Assembly: GCA_011682695.1 (NCBI GenBank)
Contig: JAACED010000012.1
Coordinates: 1 to 43,517 of the forward strand
DNA length: 43,517 nucleotides
Direction of reading: 5' to 3'
Origin: Gammaproteobacteria bacterium
Lineage (GTDB): Bacteria > Actinomycetota > Acidimicrobiia > Spongiisociales > UBA4744
Each line of letters begins with the position of its first letter. Positions within the stretch are counted from its first letter, which is position 1. Positions 15,966-24,052 of this stretch are shown here, piece after piece. Under the pieces are notes generated by a model. That model saw only the letters and a program-made list of their open reading frames with translations. It did no database searches and was not told the DNA's origin. Both the position numbers and the translations under genes were made by a program.

Positions 15966-17173
15966 CCGGGCGAAGCGCCGAAGCGGGCTTCGCGGGCCCC
16001 GGTGTCCGCTCCGACGTGCGCGTCAAGATCGAAGAACGTGAAGATGGGGGTCTCACGGTCGACCTGGAGTCCAAGGTCGAGGCTTATTACGGGGGTGCGA
16101 TCCGAGATCAGGTCCGCGACCAGTTGGAGCACCTCGGTCTCGAGAACGCGCGAGTCACGATCCACGACATGGGAGCGCTTCCTTTCACCATTGCCGCACG
16201 GGTCGAGACTGCGGCGCTCAGGGCCGGACTCCTCGGCGAGAAGCCGCTCGATCTCGTTCCCGAACCCGACAGCGCTCCGTCCGAGCGCCGTCGGCTGCGA
16301 CGGTCCCGGCTGTACCTTCCCGGGAACGATCCGAAGTACATGGTCAACGCGGGCCTCTACGGTTCCGACGCTCTCATCCTGGATCTCGAGGACTCGGTGC
16401 ACCCGGCCGAGAAGGACAGCGCTCGGCTTCTGGTCGCCAATGCCGTTCGGCACCTGGATTTCGCCGGGGCAGAGATCATGGTCCGCATCAATCAGCTTCC
16501 GGTCGGGTTGGACGACCTCGAGGCGGTGATCCCCAGTGGACCGGATCTGATCCTCGTCCCGAAAGTTGAAGATCCGACCGAGATCGAAGAGGTCGACCGA
16601 ACGATTACCACCTTGCTCGAGAGACTGGGGTGGCATCGGCCGATCTGGATCATGCCGATCGTCGAGTCTGCACTCGGAGTCGAATCGGCGTTCGATATCG
16701 CCCGCTCTTCCGACAGGGTCGTCGCCCTCACCGTGGGACTGGAAGATCTGATGGCGGACCTCGGAGTGTCCGGGTCCGCCAAGGAGCAGGCAACGCAGTA
16801 CGCACGGGAGCGTATCGTCAATGGCGCAGCGGCCGCGGGCGTCCAGCCGATCGACTCGGTCTACGCCGACGTATCCGATCTCGAGGGTCTGACATCCTGG
16901 TGTGAGAGATCGAAGGCGCTGGGTTTCGAAGGAATGGGCTGTCTCCATCCACGCCAGATTCCGGTTGTTCACCACGCATTTGCCCCGACTCCGAAGGAGA
17001 TCGAGCGGGCGCAGGAGATCGTTGCTGCCTTCGAGCGAGCCCAGCGAGAAGGCTTGGCCATCGTAAGCATCGGCTCCAAGATGATCGATGCGCCGGTGGT
17101 GCAGAGAGCGATGAAGGTCGTCGAGCGGGCTCGAGCCCTGGGCCTCTTGGCGGAGGAGGGGAGCGGGCAATGA
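15962..17173 (+). CDS. Citrate lyase acyl-carrier (CitD) fused to citryl-CoA lyase (CitE)
   Basis: 403 aa. Residues 1-90 resemble CitD: SDVRVKIEE with candidate prosthetic-group Ser17, LTVDLESKVEAYYGGAIRDQV and ARVTIHDMGALPFTIAARVETA. Residues about 112-395 are CitE: RSRLYLPGNDPKYM, DALILDLEDSVHPAEK, VRINQLP, ILVPKVEDPTEI, IMPIVESALGV and GLEDLMADLGV. In well-known citrate lyases these are separate gamma and beta subunits; here one chain would carry the acyl thioester and cleave it. It overlaps both neighbours by 4 bases. CitC, CitX and CitG, needed to build and acetylate the prosthetic group, are not in the window. Confidence 0.9.
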   Translation: MTGRSAEAGFAGPGVRSDVRVKIEEREDGGLTVDLESKVEAYYGGAIRDQVRDQLEHLGLENARVTIHDMGALPFTIAARVETAALRAGLLGEKPLDLVPEPDSAPSERRRLRRSRLYLPGNDPKYMVNAGLYGSDALILDLEDSVHPAEKDSARLLVANAVRHLDFAGAEIMVRINQLPVGLDDLEAVIPSGPDLILVPKVEDPTEIEEVDRTITTLLERLGWHRPIWIMPIVESALGVESAFDIARSSDRVVALTVGLEDLMADLGVSGSAKEQATQYARERIVNGAAAAGVQPIDSVYADVSDLEGLTSWCERSKALGFEGMGCLHPRQIPVVHHAFAPTPKEIERAQEIVAAFERAQREGLAIVSIGSKMIDAPVVQRAMKVVERARALGLLAEEGSGQ

Positions 17174-18747
17174 CGACCGAATTCACCGAGAACGCCGTGG
17201 GTCGGATGGTTCCAACCGTCGTAAACGGTCATGAGCAGACCCCCTACCAGGGCATCGGCGGCCACCGGCCGGTCGGCAACAAGGCAGGCCCTCCGATCCG
17301 AGTCTCGTCTGACTATCCGGACAACGGAGACAAACGTGTCGCATCCCTGCAGGTGGCCCTCGAACGGTGCGGTCTGTCCGATGGGATGGTCGTCTCTACC
17401 CATCATCACCTTCGCAACGGAGACCGTGTGGCTCTGAGCCTCCTCGATGCCGCGAGGGACATGGGGATCCGCGACCTGACCTGGTTTCCGAGTGCGTCAT
17501 TCCCCTGCCACGAACCCGTGATCGACCTGATGGAAGCCGGCGTCGTCCACCACATCGAAGGCAGCATGAACGGGCCGCTGGGGGAGTACTGCTCAGAGGG
17601 AAGGATGCGTGGACTGGGCGTACTTCGCTCACACGGCGGCCGGTGGCAGGCAATCTCCGACGGCGAGGTGCACATCGACATTGCCGTGATCGCCGCTCCG
17701 AGCGCAGACATGTTCGGCAACGCGAACGGCGCACACGGCAAGTCGGCCTGCGGATCCCTTGGCTTCGCTCTGGCAGATTCCCTGTATGCCGATCACGTCA
17801 TCGTCGTTACCGACGGGCTCGTTCCCTTCCCGTGCGTTCCCTGGCAGATACAGGGCAACAATGTCGATTACGTGGTTGAGGTGCCTTCGATCGGGGACCC
17901 GGGCAAGATCGTCTCCGGCACGACGCAGATCACAAAGAGCCCGGACCGGCTCATCATCGCGGAGTACGCGGCACGGTTCGTCAGAGATGCAGGCATCTTG
18001 CGGGAGGGCTTCTCATTCCAGGCGGGAGCTGGGGGCATCTCACTTGCCTTCACAGCGTTCCTCGCGGACATGATGCGAGATGCCGGCGTCACTGCACGGT
18101 TCGTCCGCGGAGGTTCCACCCGTGTACTGGTGGACATGTTGCAGGAAGGCCTGACGGACTACATCCTCGACGGTCAGACGTTCGATCTCAGCGGCATCCA
18201 ATCCATAGCGACAGACGCACGCCATGTGGCGACCTCTCCGTTCACTTCGTACAACTTCAACGGCAAAGGCAACTTCGCGAGCATGGTCGATACCGTCGTT
18301 CTTGGTGCAACCGAGGTGGATGTTGATTTCAACGCCAACGTGGTGACACATTCCGACGGGCGCCTCCTGCATGGCATCGGCGGCTGGCAGAACTGCCTCT
18401 TCGCCGGCTGCACGATCTTGGCGATGCCGTCGTTTCGCGATCGAAACCCCGTCATTCGCGATCGAGTGACCACGCTCACGGGCCCGGCCGAACTCATCGA
18501 CGTCGTGGTGACGGAGCGCGGTATCGCCATCAACCCGAGGCGCCAAGACCTGCTGGATGCAACGGAGGGTTCTGATCTTCCCATCGTCGACATTCACAGC
18601 TTGCAGGCCGACGTGGAGCGTATCTGCGGAGGCAAGCCGGAGCCGGCCGTGCTGACAGACCGGCCTGTGGCCGTGATCAAGTGGGTGGACGGCACGGTCC
18701 TCGACACCGTGTGGCAGCCTGGCGTCGATTCCACCCCCCACAGTTGA
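17170..18747 (+). CDS. citF: Citrate lyase alpha subunit (citrate CoA-transferase)
   Basis: 525 aa, normal length for CitF, which swaps the acetyl group on the carrier for citrate. Family segments include the N-terminal NAVGRMVPTVVNGHEQTPYQG, VSTHHHLRNGDRV, SGTTQITKSPDRL, SFQAGAGGISLAFTAFL and VTTLTGPAELIDVVVTERGIAINPRR. With the CitD-CitE fusion it would give a complete ATP-independent lyase splitting a citrate-type acid to acetate (or a homologue) and oxaloacetate. It is the last gene of the cluster and is followed by a strong hairpin. Being full length with intact motifs argues for function; the true substrate is inferred from family. Confidence 0.93.
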   Translation: MTTEFTENAVGRMVPTVVNGHEQTPYQGIGGHRPVGNKAGPPIRVSSDYPDNGDKRVASLQVALERCGLSDGMVVSTHHHLRNGDRVALSLLDAARDMGIRDLTWFPSASFPCHEPVIDLMEAGVVHHIEGSMNGPLGEYCSEGRMRGLGVLRSHGGRWQAISDGEVHIDIAVIAAPSADMFGNANGAHGKSACGSLGFALADSLYADHVIVVTDGLVPFPCVPWQIQGNNVDYVVEVPSIGDPGKIVSGTTQITKSPDRLIIAEYAARFVRDAGILREGFSFQAGAGGISLAFTAFLADMMRDAGVTARFVRGGSTRVLVDMLQEGLTDYILDGQTFDLSGIQSIATDARHVATSPFTSYNFNGKGNFASMVDTVVLGATEVDVDFNANVVTHSDGRLLHGIGGWQNCLFAGCTILAMPSFRDRNPVIRDRVTTLTGPAELIDVVVTERGIAINPRRQDLLDATEGSDLPIVDIHSLQADVERICGGKPEPAVLTDRPVAVIKWVDGTVLDTVWQPGVDSTPHS

Positions 18748-18752
18748 ACCCT

Positions 18753-18789
18753 GGGCTCGTAGGTGCCCTGTGGGGGTACCCCTGAGCCC
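18753..18789. terminator. Bidirectional terminator between convergent genes
   Basis: GGGCTC (18753-18758) pairs with GAGCCC (18784-18789), and the inside holds the perfect palindrome GGGGTACCCC (18773-18782). It lies 6 bases after citF and 19 before the end of the convergent formiminotransferase gene; there is no T-tract, as is usual in high-GC actinobacteria. Confidence 0.6.
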
Positions 18790-18807
18790 TAGGTTCGGTG
18801 TCTGTGG

Positions 18808-20463
18808 CTAGTGATCGTTCGCGATACGGCTCTCCACGATCGCCAGCACGTCGGCTGCCAGCGTCCTGGCGGACTCGAGTGCAGCGCTCCGTCGTGCGTC
18901 CAGACGTTCTGTCTCTGGATGGTCGAGCAGCGAACCGAGGTTGATGCGCACGTTCAGCGACGCACCCTCCGCCGCGGCGAGCGCACAGCTTGCAGCGACA
19001 CCGGTATCCGTGACGGCACTCTCGTTTCCGTCCTTGGCAACCACCATGGCGGCATCGAGCGCATCGACACAGTGCTCGAGTACTTCGAGAGGGACCAGGC
19101 TGGCGGCCACCGTGGCGTCCTGCACGGCATGGTCGCGAGCGAGACGTTCTGCGTCCGTCTTGCGAGGCAGGCGCAACGCCGCCATCAACGCGTTGAACGA
19201 GTCCGTGTCCCGATCGACAGCGTCGAGGAACCAGTACTTGAGCTGCTGTGCCGACCGGCCGATGTCCTCCATCTTGGTGTCGCTCGTCTTGGAGAACGTG
19301 AGCGCCGCAACCATCGACGTCAGCGCCACCGACAGTGAGCCGACCAACGCCGCCACACTGCCGCCTCCGGGCGTCGGGGTGCCTGCCGAGAGGATGTCGG
19401 CGAACTCCCACAGCGAGTTGGTAACGAGGCCTGACGGTGCCCCGTGATACCGGTACTCGATCACCTTGTCGGCCGGATCGAACGGTGTCACATCGTTCAG
19501 GCCAAGGCTGAGCACGGCGATGTGCATCCGTTCGGCCTCCGGGATGCCCGTCGTCTTGCCCTGGGCATGCAAATAGTGATCGCCGGCTGCCAGCATTGCG
19601 CGGCGGGGGACCAGGCCTACGATCTCGCTACCGGTCACGCGTACGCCGAGCTGGGCAGCCTCGTCGCACGCGGCGTCAAAGACGGCATGGAGTGAGGTGA
19701 CGTCGGGATCGGTCAAGTTGAACGACACCTGCGCTCTTCCGTACTCCTCGATGTACCAGCCGACCCCTCGCAGGTGTGTGAACCGTCCCGGCTCACGCAG
19801 GACAACACCGTTCGCATCACGCTGGATCTTGCCGTCGGGACCACGTTTTGGTCTCCCGCTTTCCCTGAGAGCACCGGCGATCTTGTTGGCAAGCCGGCGG
19901 TCACGAGTGTTGAGATTGACGTTGTAGGCGATCAGGAAGTTGCGTGCGCCGATCGCGGTTGCCCCGGTCCTTGCGTTGAATCCTGTCGGACCGAAGTCGG
20001 GCTCGTCCTCGCGGTCGGCAAGTCCTTCGTACTCACCACGGCGAACGTCGGCAAGGGATCGGTGCTCGGAACGCGTTGCTGCCTCCCCGTATAAGTACAC
20101 GGGGATCGAGAGCTCGGTGCCAACGCGTTCTCCCAGACGCCGTGCGATCCGAACGCAATCCTCCATGGAGGCGCCGTCGAGCGGAACGAACGGGCAAACA
20201 TCGGTGCTTCCCATTCGAGGGTGTTCACCATGGTGGGTTCGCATGTCGATCAGATCGGCTGCCTTCTCGATGGCCAGGAATGCGGCCTCCTCCACGGCTT
20301 CGGGCGATCCGGCGAACGTCATGACGGTGCGATTCGTGGCGGCCCCAGGGTCGACGTCCAGGAGTGTCACACCGTCGACCGCGTCGATGACGGCGGCGAT
20401 TGCGTCGATGACCCGACGATCACGACCTTCACTGAAGTTGGGGATGCATTCGATGAGTTTCAT
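18808..20463 (-). CDS. ftcD: Glutamate formimidoyltransferase / formimidoyltetrahydrofolate cyclodeaminase
   Basis: 551 aa bifunctional enzyme of histidine breakdown and one-carbon metabolism. It moves the formimino group from formiminoglutamate to tetrahydrofolate, then cyclises it to methenyl-THF with ammonia release. The transferase part (1 to about 325) starts MKLIECIPNFSEG and has the catalytic-type His81 in HGEHPRMGSTDVCPF. The cyclodeaminase part (about 335-551) has SAGTPTPGGGSVAALVG and VAKDGNESAVTDTG. ATG 20463 is preceded by GGAGGT; an upstream extension overlaps the small gene next door. Other hut genes are absent from the window. It is probably co-transcribed with the 83-aa protein 10 bases upstream. 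Confidence 0.93.
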   Translation of the reverse strand: MKLIECIPNFSEGRDRRVIDAIAAVIDAVDGVTLLDVDPGAATNRTVMTFAGSPEAVEEAAFLAIEKAADLIDMRTHHGEHPRMGSTDVCPFVPLDGASMEDCVRIARRLGERVGTELSIPVYLYGEAATRSEHRSLADVRRGEYEGLADREDEPDFGPTGFNARTGATAIGARNFLIAYNVNLNTRDRRLANKIAGALRESGRPKRGPDGKIQRDANGVVLREPGRFTHLRGVGWYIEEYGRAQVSFNLTDPDVTSLHAVFDAACDEAAQLGVRVTGSEIVGLVPRRAMLAAGDHYLHAQGKTTGIPEAERMHIAVLSLGLNDVTPFDPADKVIEYRYHGAPSGLVTNSLWEFADILSAGTPTPGGGSVAALVGSLSVALTSMVAALTFSKTSDTKMEDIGRSAQQLKYWFLDAVDRDTDSFNALMAALRLPRKTDAERLARDHAVQDATVAASLVPLEVLEHCVDALDAAMVVAKDGNESAVTDTGVAASCALAAAEGASLNVRINLGSLLDHPETERLDARRSAALESARTLAADVLAIVESRIANDH

Positions 20464-20473
20464 ACGACCTCCA

Positions 20474-20725
20474 TCAGAGATCCGGCTCTTCTTCAGGGGC
20501 CAGGAAGGTTTCCAACGGTTCGCGGGCAACATAATGCGACGTCATGGACTCCTCCCACTCCAGGTACTGTTCCTCGCACCGTACCGAGCAGAACTCGGAA
20601 CCGGTTCGCCGGGGAGCACCGTCCCAGAGGCACGTCGTGTAGGTGCGGCGCAACCACGGTGGATCGTACAGGGGATATCGTCCATGATTCCGGCGGTATT
20701 CACCGGGTATTCGGTGGACATCCAT
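20474..20725 (-). CDS. 83-aa cysteine-containing small protein
   Basis: I recognise no family. The protein begins MDVHRIPGEYRRNHGRYPLYDPPWLRRTYTTC and has three cysteines, the last two in FCSVRCEEQYLEWEE, resembling half of a treble-clef or zinc-finger knuckle; the rest is acidic and helical. ATG 20725 has GAGGAG 7 bases upstream and a TAGCCT box further back, so it is likely the first gene of a two-gene unit with the formiminotransferase. Metal binding is inference. Confidence 0.7.
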   Translation of the reverse strand: MDVHRIPGEYRRNHGRYPLYDPPWLRRTYTTCLWDGAPRRTGSEFCSVRCEEQYLEWEESMTSHYVAREPLETFLAPEEEPDL

Positions 20726-20897
20726 GGGCGGTCTCCTCGCTGTTCCAGCCCAGGCTAGAGGCCGCCGGGCCGCCTGCCGAGATGAAACCCGCAAACGCAC
20801 CTCGCGACGTGCACCGGCCGCACCGTACGGTGGCGTCCGTGGTCCGGGAGAAGGAAACGCCTACAGGAAGCAGGCCTTTGCGCCGATATCCCGAGTG

Positions 20898-21083
20898 ATG
20901 ACTACGGGCACTGCGTTTAGCTTCATATGTACGCAGTGCCGGGAGAAGGCGGCCGTTGTCAAACAGGGCCGCAAAGTGTTCCTCTGCGCAAAGTGTGCCT
21001 CCGACGCCATGTGGCGCGAGATGGTCGCCGGGATCATCGACCGGCCGGACGTTGATCAAGACGACGGTGCCCGTCAGTCCTGA
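20898..21083 (+). CDS. Small zinc-ribbon-like protein (61 aa)
   Basis: Two knuckles, CTQC and CAKC, separated by 14 residues give a four-cysteine zinc ribbon: FICTQCREKAAVV...KVFLCAKCASDAMW. An acidic tail follows. The start could be ATG 20898 or the GTG just before it (20895); no ribosome-binding site is evident, so it may be leaderless. It converges with the ABC permease gene, overlapping its end by 10 bases. The function is unknown; a nucleic-acid or protein-interaction role is a guess. Confidence 0.6.
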   Translation: MTTGTAFSFICTQCREKAAVVKQGRKVFLCAKCASDAMWREMVAGIIDRPDVDQDDGARQS

Positions 21084-21943
21084 ATGCTCATCAGCCACAT
21101 GGCGAGCAGATTCATCACCACTCCGAACACGCCCACAATGATGAGATCCTGGCTCACCGTCATCGCGTGCCCGAAAACCTTGATTCCGAGACCGAGGTCG
21201 GGAAGCCGATCCAGCACGGCGGCGGGCAACCCCTGGGCCTCCAGGACCAATCTCCGCAGCGGGTCGACCGCGTAGGTGATCGGATTGATCTTGACGAGAA
21301 CGGTCATCCATGCGGGCAGACCCTGGAGTGGAAAGAACACACCCGACAGAAAGATCATCGGAAATGTGACGAACTGGTTGATCACCTGGAACGCCTCGGT
21401 ACTGCGCATCCGTGCAGCAAGCGCGACACCCATCCCCGACAAGCCAAAAGCACCAAGGAACATCACCGGCCAGAGTTGGAGGACCAGCAGAGGCGTAAGA
21501 GTGACCCCGACGAGCGGGGCGAACAGAAAGACGAGCGTTCCCTGAATCGTCGCGACCGTAGCACCGCCGAGGGTTTTGCCCAACGCCACCGAGGCACGAT
21601 TGACGGGGGCAACGAGGACCTCCTTGAGGATGCCGAACTCGCGGTCGTAGACGAGCGAGATGCCGTTGAAGATCGACGCGAAGAAGACGTTCATAGCGAT
21701 GATTCCGGGGAAGATGAACTGCTTGAAGTCGATCGTCGGACCACCGGATCCGCCGCCGATCAGTGATCCCATCGCGCCGCTGAGTCCGCTGCCGAAGATC
21801 AGGAGGAAGATGATGGGCATCCCAAGAGACCCGGCGATTCTCGTCTTGTCCCGCCACCATCGAGTGATCTCCCTGCGCCAGATGATCCCCACTGCCGCGG
21901 CAGACGAAGGCCGTCGTTCAGTACGAGCTTCTGTGGCTGTCAT
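21074..21943 (-). CDS. ABC-2 type exporter permease (DrrB-like)
   Basis: 289 aa with a cytoplasmic N-terminus and about six membrane helices in the ABC-2 pattern. The amphipathic start IIWRREITRWWRDKTRIAGSLGMPIIF and the EFGILKEVLVAPVNRASVALGKTLGG loop are diagnostic, as is the FVTFPMIFLSGVFFPLQGLPAWM segment. With the adjacent ATPase it would export a lipid-like compound or drug. Its ATG overlaps a TGA at 21940 as ATGA. That TGA belongs to the reading frame of the intact ATPase C-terminus, and the ATPase gene is frameshifted before reaching it. Confidence 0.92.
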   Translation of the reverse strand: MTATEARTERRPSSAAAVGIIWRREITRWWRDKTRIAGSLGMPIIFLLIFGSGLSGAMGSLIGGGSGGPTIDFKQFIFPGIIAMNVFFASIFNGISLVYDREFGILKEVLVAPVNRASVALGKTLGGATVATIQGTLVFLFAPLVGVTLTPLLVLQLWPVMFLGAFGLSGMGVALAARMRSTEAFQVINQFVTFPMIFLSGVFFPLQGLPAWMTVLVKINPITYAVDPLRRLVLEAQGLPAAVLDRLPDLGLGIKVFGHAMTVSQDLIIVGVFGVVMNLLAMWLMSIQD

Positions 21944-22067
21944 CCGTGCCCCCTCCGTCTGCGAACCATCATCTTGAGACGGTTGCGGTTGAGATCACCC
22001 TGATCAAGCTCAGACTCCCGGATGGTTCTTCCCGTCAGCTTCAGGAAGACATCGTCGAGGGTCGGCC
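21940..22067 (-). pseudogene. Displaced C-terminus of the DrrA-like ATPase (other frame)
   Basis: In the +1 frame the sequence resumes as PTLDDVFLKLTGRTIRES and runs to a TGA at 21940 that overlaps the permease start as ATGA. This is the standard DrrA C-terminus. It is out of frame with the ATPase body by one base in a short C-run (plus strand 22066-22071), so it is expressed only if the indel is a sequence error or ribosomes shift frame. Confidence 0.75.
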
Positions 22068-22930
22068 CTCCTGAGTTCGATCGCGTCGATACGACCCTTG
22101 AATCCCCTCGCAAGGTGCGGGATGAAGGGCGCACCTTCTCGTACCTCGATTCGGACTTCGCCGCCGCTCACCGTGGTTGTGACGGCCTCTGTGGAGAGGA
22201 ACTCGGCGAGGTCGTTCACGTCGGGCGTCCTGACGGTGACGACGTCACCGCCGACCATGCGCTTGAGACCCTCCGGCGTGTCGAGAGCGACGATGCTCGC
22301 GTGGTCAATGATGGCGATCCGATCGCAGAACTCGGCTTCGTCCATGTAGTGCGTGGTCATGAAGATGGTCGTCCCCGTGTCTTCTCGCAGACGCTTGATG
22401 TGATCCCACATGTTGCGTCTTGTCTGCGGGTCCAGCCCGATCGTCGGCTCGTCCAAAAAGAGGATTTCGGGAGTGTGAAGAAGTCCCCTCGCGATCTCCA
22501 GGCGGCGCTTCATGCCGCCGGAGAACTTCTCGACGGTGTCGTCGCCACGTGAGTCGAGGTCGACCAGTTTCAGGAGGTCGTCGATGCGATGCCTCCGGAT
22601 CTTCGGGGGAACGTGGTAGAGAACGCCGTGGAAGTTGAGGTTCTCACGAGCCGTGAGACGATCGTCGAGGCTGGGTTCCTGGAACACGATGCCGATCGCG
22701 GAGCGCACCGCGCTCTGGTCGGATCGGATATCGTGTCCGGCAACGGCTGCGCTGCCCGCCGATGGCTTGAGCAGGGTCGTCAGCATCGAGATCGTGGTGG
22801 TCTTTCCGGCGCCGTTCGGCCCGAGAAAGCCGAACACCTCACCTTTGTCGACCCAAAAGTCGACCGCATCGACCGCAACGAGATTCCCGAAACGCTTGGT
22901 CAAGGCGTTCACATCGATCGCTCGAGTCAT
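22010..22930 (-). CDS. ABC exporter ATPase (DrrA-like), C-terminus frameshifted
   Basis: The open frame encodes a full nucleotide-binding domain: Walker A GPNGAGKTT, Q-loop VFQEPSLDDRLT, signature FSGGMKRRLEIARG, Walker B ILFLDEPTIGLD and the H-loop MTTHYMDEAE. After IDAIELRR the frame goes off family (ADPRRCLPEADGKNHPGV), while the expected PTLDDVFLKLTGR lies one base out of register. Restoring one base would extend the gene to 21940 and give an ATGA overlap with the permease. Start ATG 22930 has a GAGGACGGGGG-type ribosome-binding site and a TAACCT -10 box (22951-22956). It energises the permease; the exported substrate is unknown. Confidence 0.85.
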   Translation of the reverse strand: MTRAIDVNALTKRFGNLVAVDAVDFWVDKGEVFGFLGPNGAGKTTTISMLTTLLKPSAGSAAVAGHDIRSDQSAVRSAIGIVFQEPSLDDRLTARENLNFHGVLYHVPPKIRRHRIDDLLKLVDLDSRGDDTVEKFSGGMKRRLEIARGLLHTPEILFLDEPTIGLDPQTRRNMWDHIKRLREDTGTTIFMTTHYMDEAEFCDRIAIIDHASIVALDTPEGLKRMVGGDVVTVRTPDVNDLAEFLSTEAVTTTVSGGEVRIEVREGAPFIPHLARGFKGRIDAIELRRADPRRCLPEADGKNHPGV

Positions 22931-23115
22931 ACCCCCGTCCTCTCGGAGCGAGGTTAGTGCCGCCTGAACGAGGTTCGTTTCGTCCCACGGGCGCGGCTGT
23001 CGCCGGCGCATGTCTCGGCGAACGCGCATCCTTGTGGTCAAGGCCGCCGTGGCATCGACGAGTCATGAGGGCCTGTGCATTGCCCGAAACCGTCCTGGCG
23101 AACGGCGCGATCGAC

Positions 23116-24021
23116 CTATGGGGCCTCTGCTCTGGAAGCAAGGAACGCTCCGATGAGCACAACGGCGGTTCCCACGATGGACAAAGGCGCCACATGTTCG
23201 CCGTGGAAGAAGACCCCGAGGAGAATCGCCACGACCGGCAGAAAGTAGATAGCGATCGAGGCGCGGGTCGCCCCAACTCGGCCGGCAAGGACCGTCATGG
23301 CGACGAGCGCCAGTCCTGTTCCGAACACGCCCAAGGCCGCGACCGCCGCCAGAGGACCCCATGCGAACTGCACCTGCCGCGCATGGACCAACCCGAAAGG
23401 AGCAACAAGTGCGACCGCCACGAGTTGGGCGCGCATGATCACCGGGATCGCACCGTACCTCTGCTGAAGCGGCACCGCCAGGTTGACCGACACGCCGTAG
23501 GAGATCGTGGCGGCCAGCACCAGCAGTGTGCCGCGAAGGACCGATGGGCCCCCTTCCATACCTGGAAGTCCGATGGCGACGATCCCGATGAGGCCCAGCA
23601 AGACGCCAACGATCTGGTAGCGACCAGGAGTCTTACGGAGAAGCAAGGCTGCAATGAGTGCGGAGAAGATCGGCATCGACCCGTTGAGCATCCCGGCGAG
23701 TGAGGATGAGATCCACTGCTGGGCGATCGGGAAGAGGAGCATGGGAAATCCCATCCAGATGACACCCAGGAGAACGATCCGAGGAAAGTCGGCCCGGTCC
23801 ACCGGCCGCCTCGAAGCGGGAAACAGAGCCAAGGTCGCAGCGCCGACGGCAAGGCGAAGCGTTGTGACAACGGTTGGGGGAAACGCCTCGAGTCCAATCG
23901 CGATGAGGAGGAACGACGAGCCCCAGATGAGCGCGATCCCGGTAAGCAGACCCCAGTCGGTGACCGCGAAGGCGGTTCGTCGGGTCCCCGGAGCAGTCGA
24001 AAGGATTGAAGAGACCCGCAT
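23116..24021 (-). CDS. EamA/DMT-superfamily transporter
   Basis: 301 aa with about ten membrane helices in two five-helix EamA repeats (first about 25-150, second about 160-298). Typical pieces are the opening LLTGIALIWGSSFLLIAIGL and LNGSMPIFSALIAALLLRKTPGRYQIVGVLLGLIGIV, and near the end GEHVAPLSIVGTAVVLIGAFLA. Family members export amino acids and other small metabolites, and specificity cannot be inferred. ATG 24021 has no ribosome-binding site but a TACCCT box 7 bases upstream, so it is probably leaderless and separate from the MFS gene behind it. The 185 bases between it and the ABC ATPase gene hold only that gene's promoter. Confidence 0.92.
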   Translation of the reverse strand: MRVSSILSTAPGTRRTAFAVTDWGLLTGIALIWGSSFLLIAIGLEAFPPTVVTTLRLAVGAATLALFPASRRPVDRADFPRIVLLGVIWMGFPMLLFPIAQQWISSSLAGMLNGSMPIFSALIAALLLRKTPGRYQIVGVLLGLIGIVAIGLPGMEGGPSVLRGTLLVLAATISYGVSVNLAVPLQQRYGAIPVIMRAQLVAVALVAPFGLVHARQVQFAWGPLAAVAALGVFGTGLALVAMTVLAGRVGATRASIAIYFLPVVAILLGVFFHGEHVAPLSIVGTAVVLIGAFLASRAEAP

Positions 24022-24028
24022 CGACGGG

Positions 24029-24034
24029 AGGGTA
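24029..24034 (-). promoter_or_regulatory. -10 box TACCCT, leaderless promoter of the DMT gene
   Basis: TACCCT on the minus strand ends 7 bases before ATG 24021, with no Shine-Dalgarno sequence between. Confidence 0.5.
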
Positions 24035-24052
24035 GTGCCCGGCTGCCTTGAT

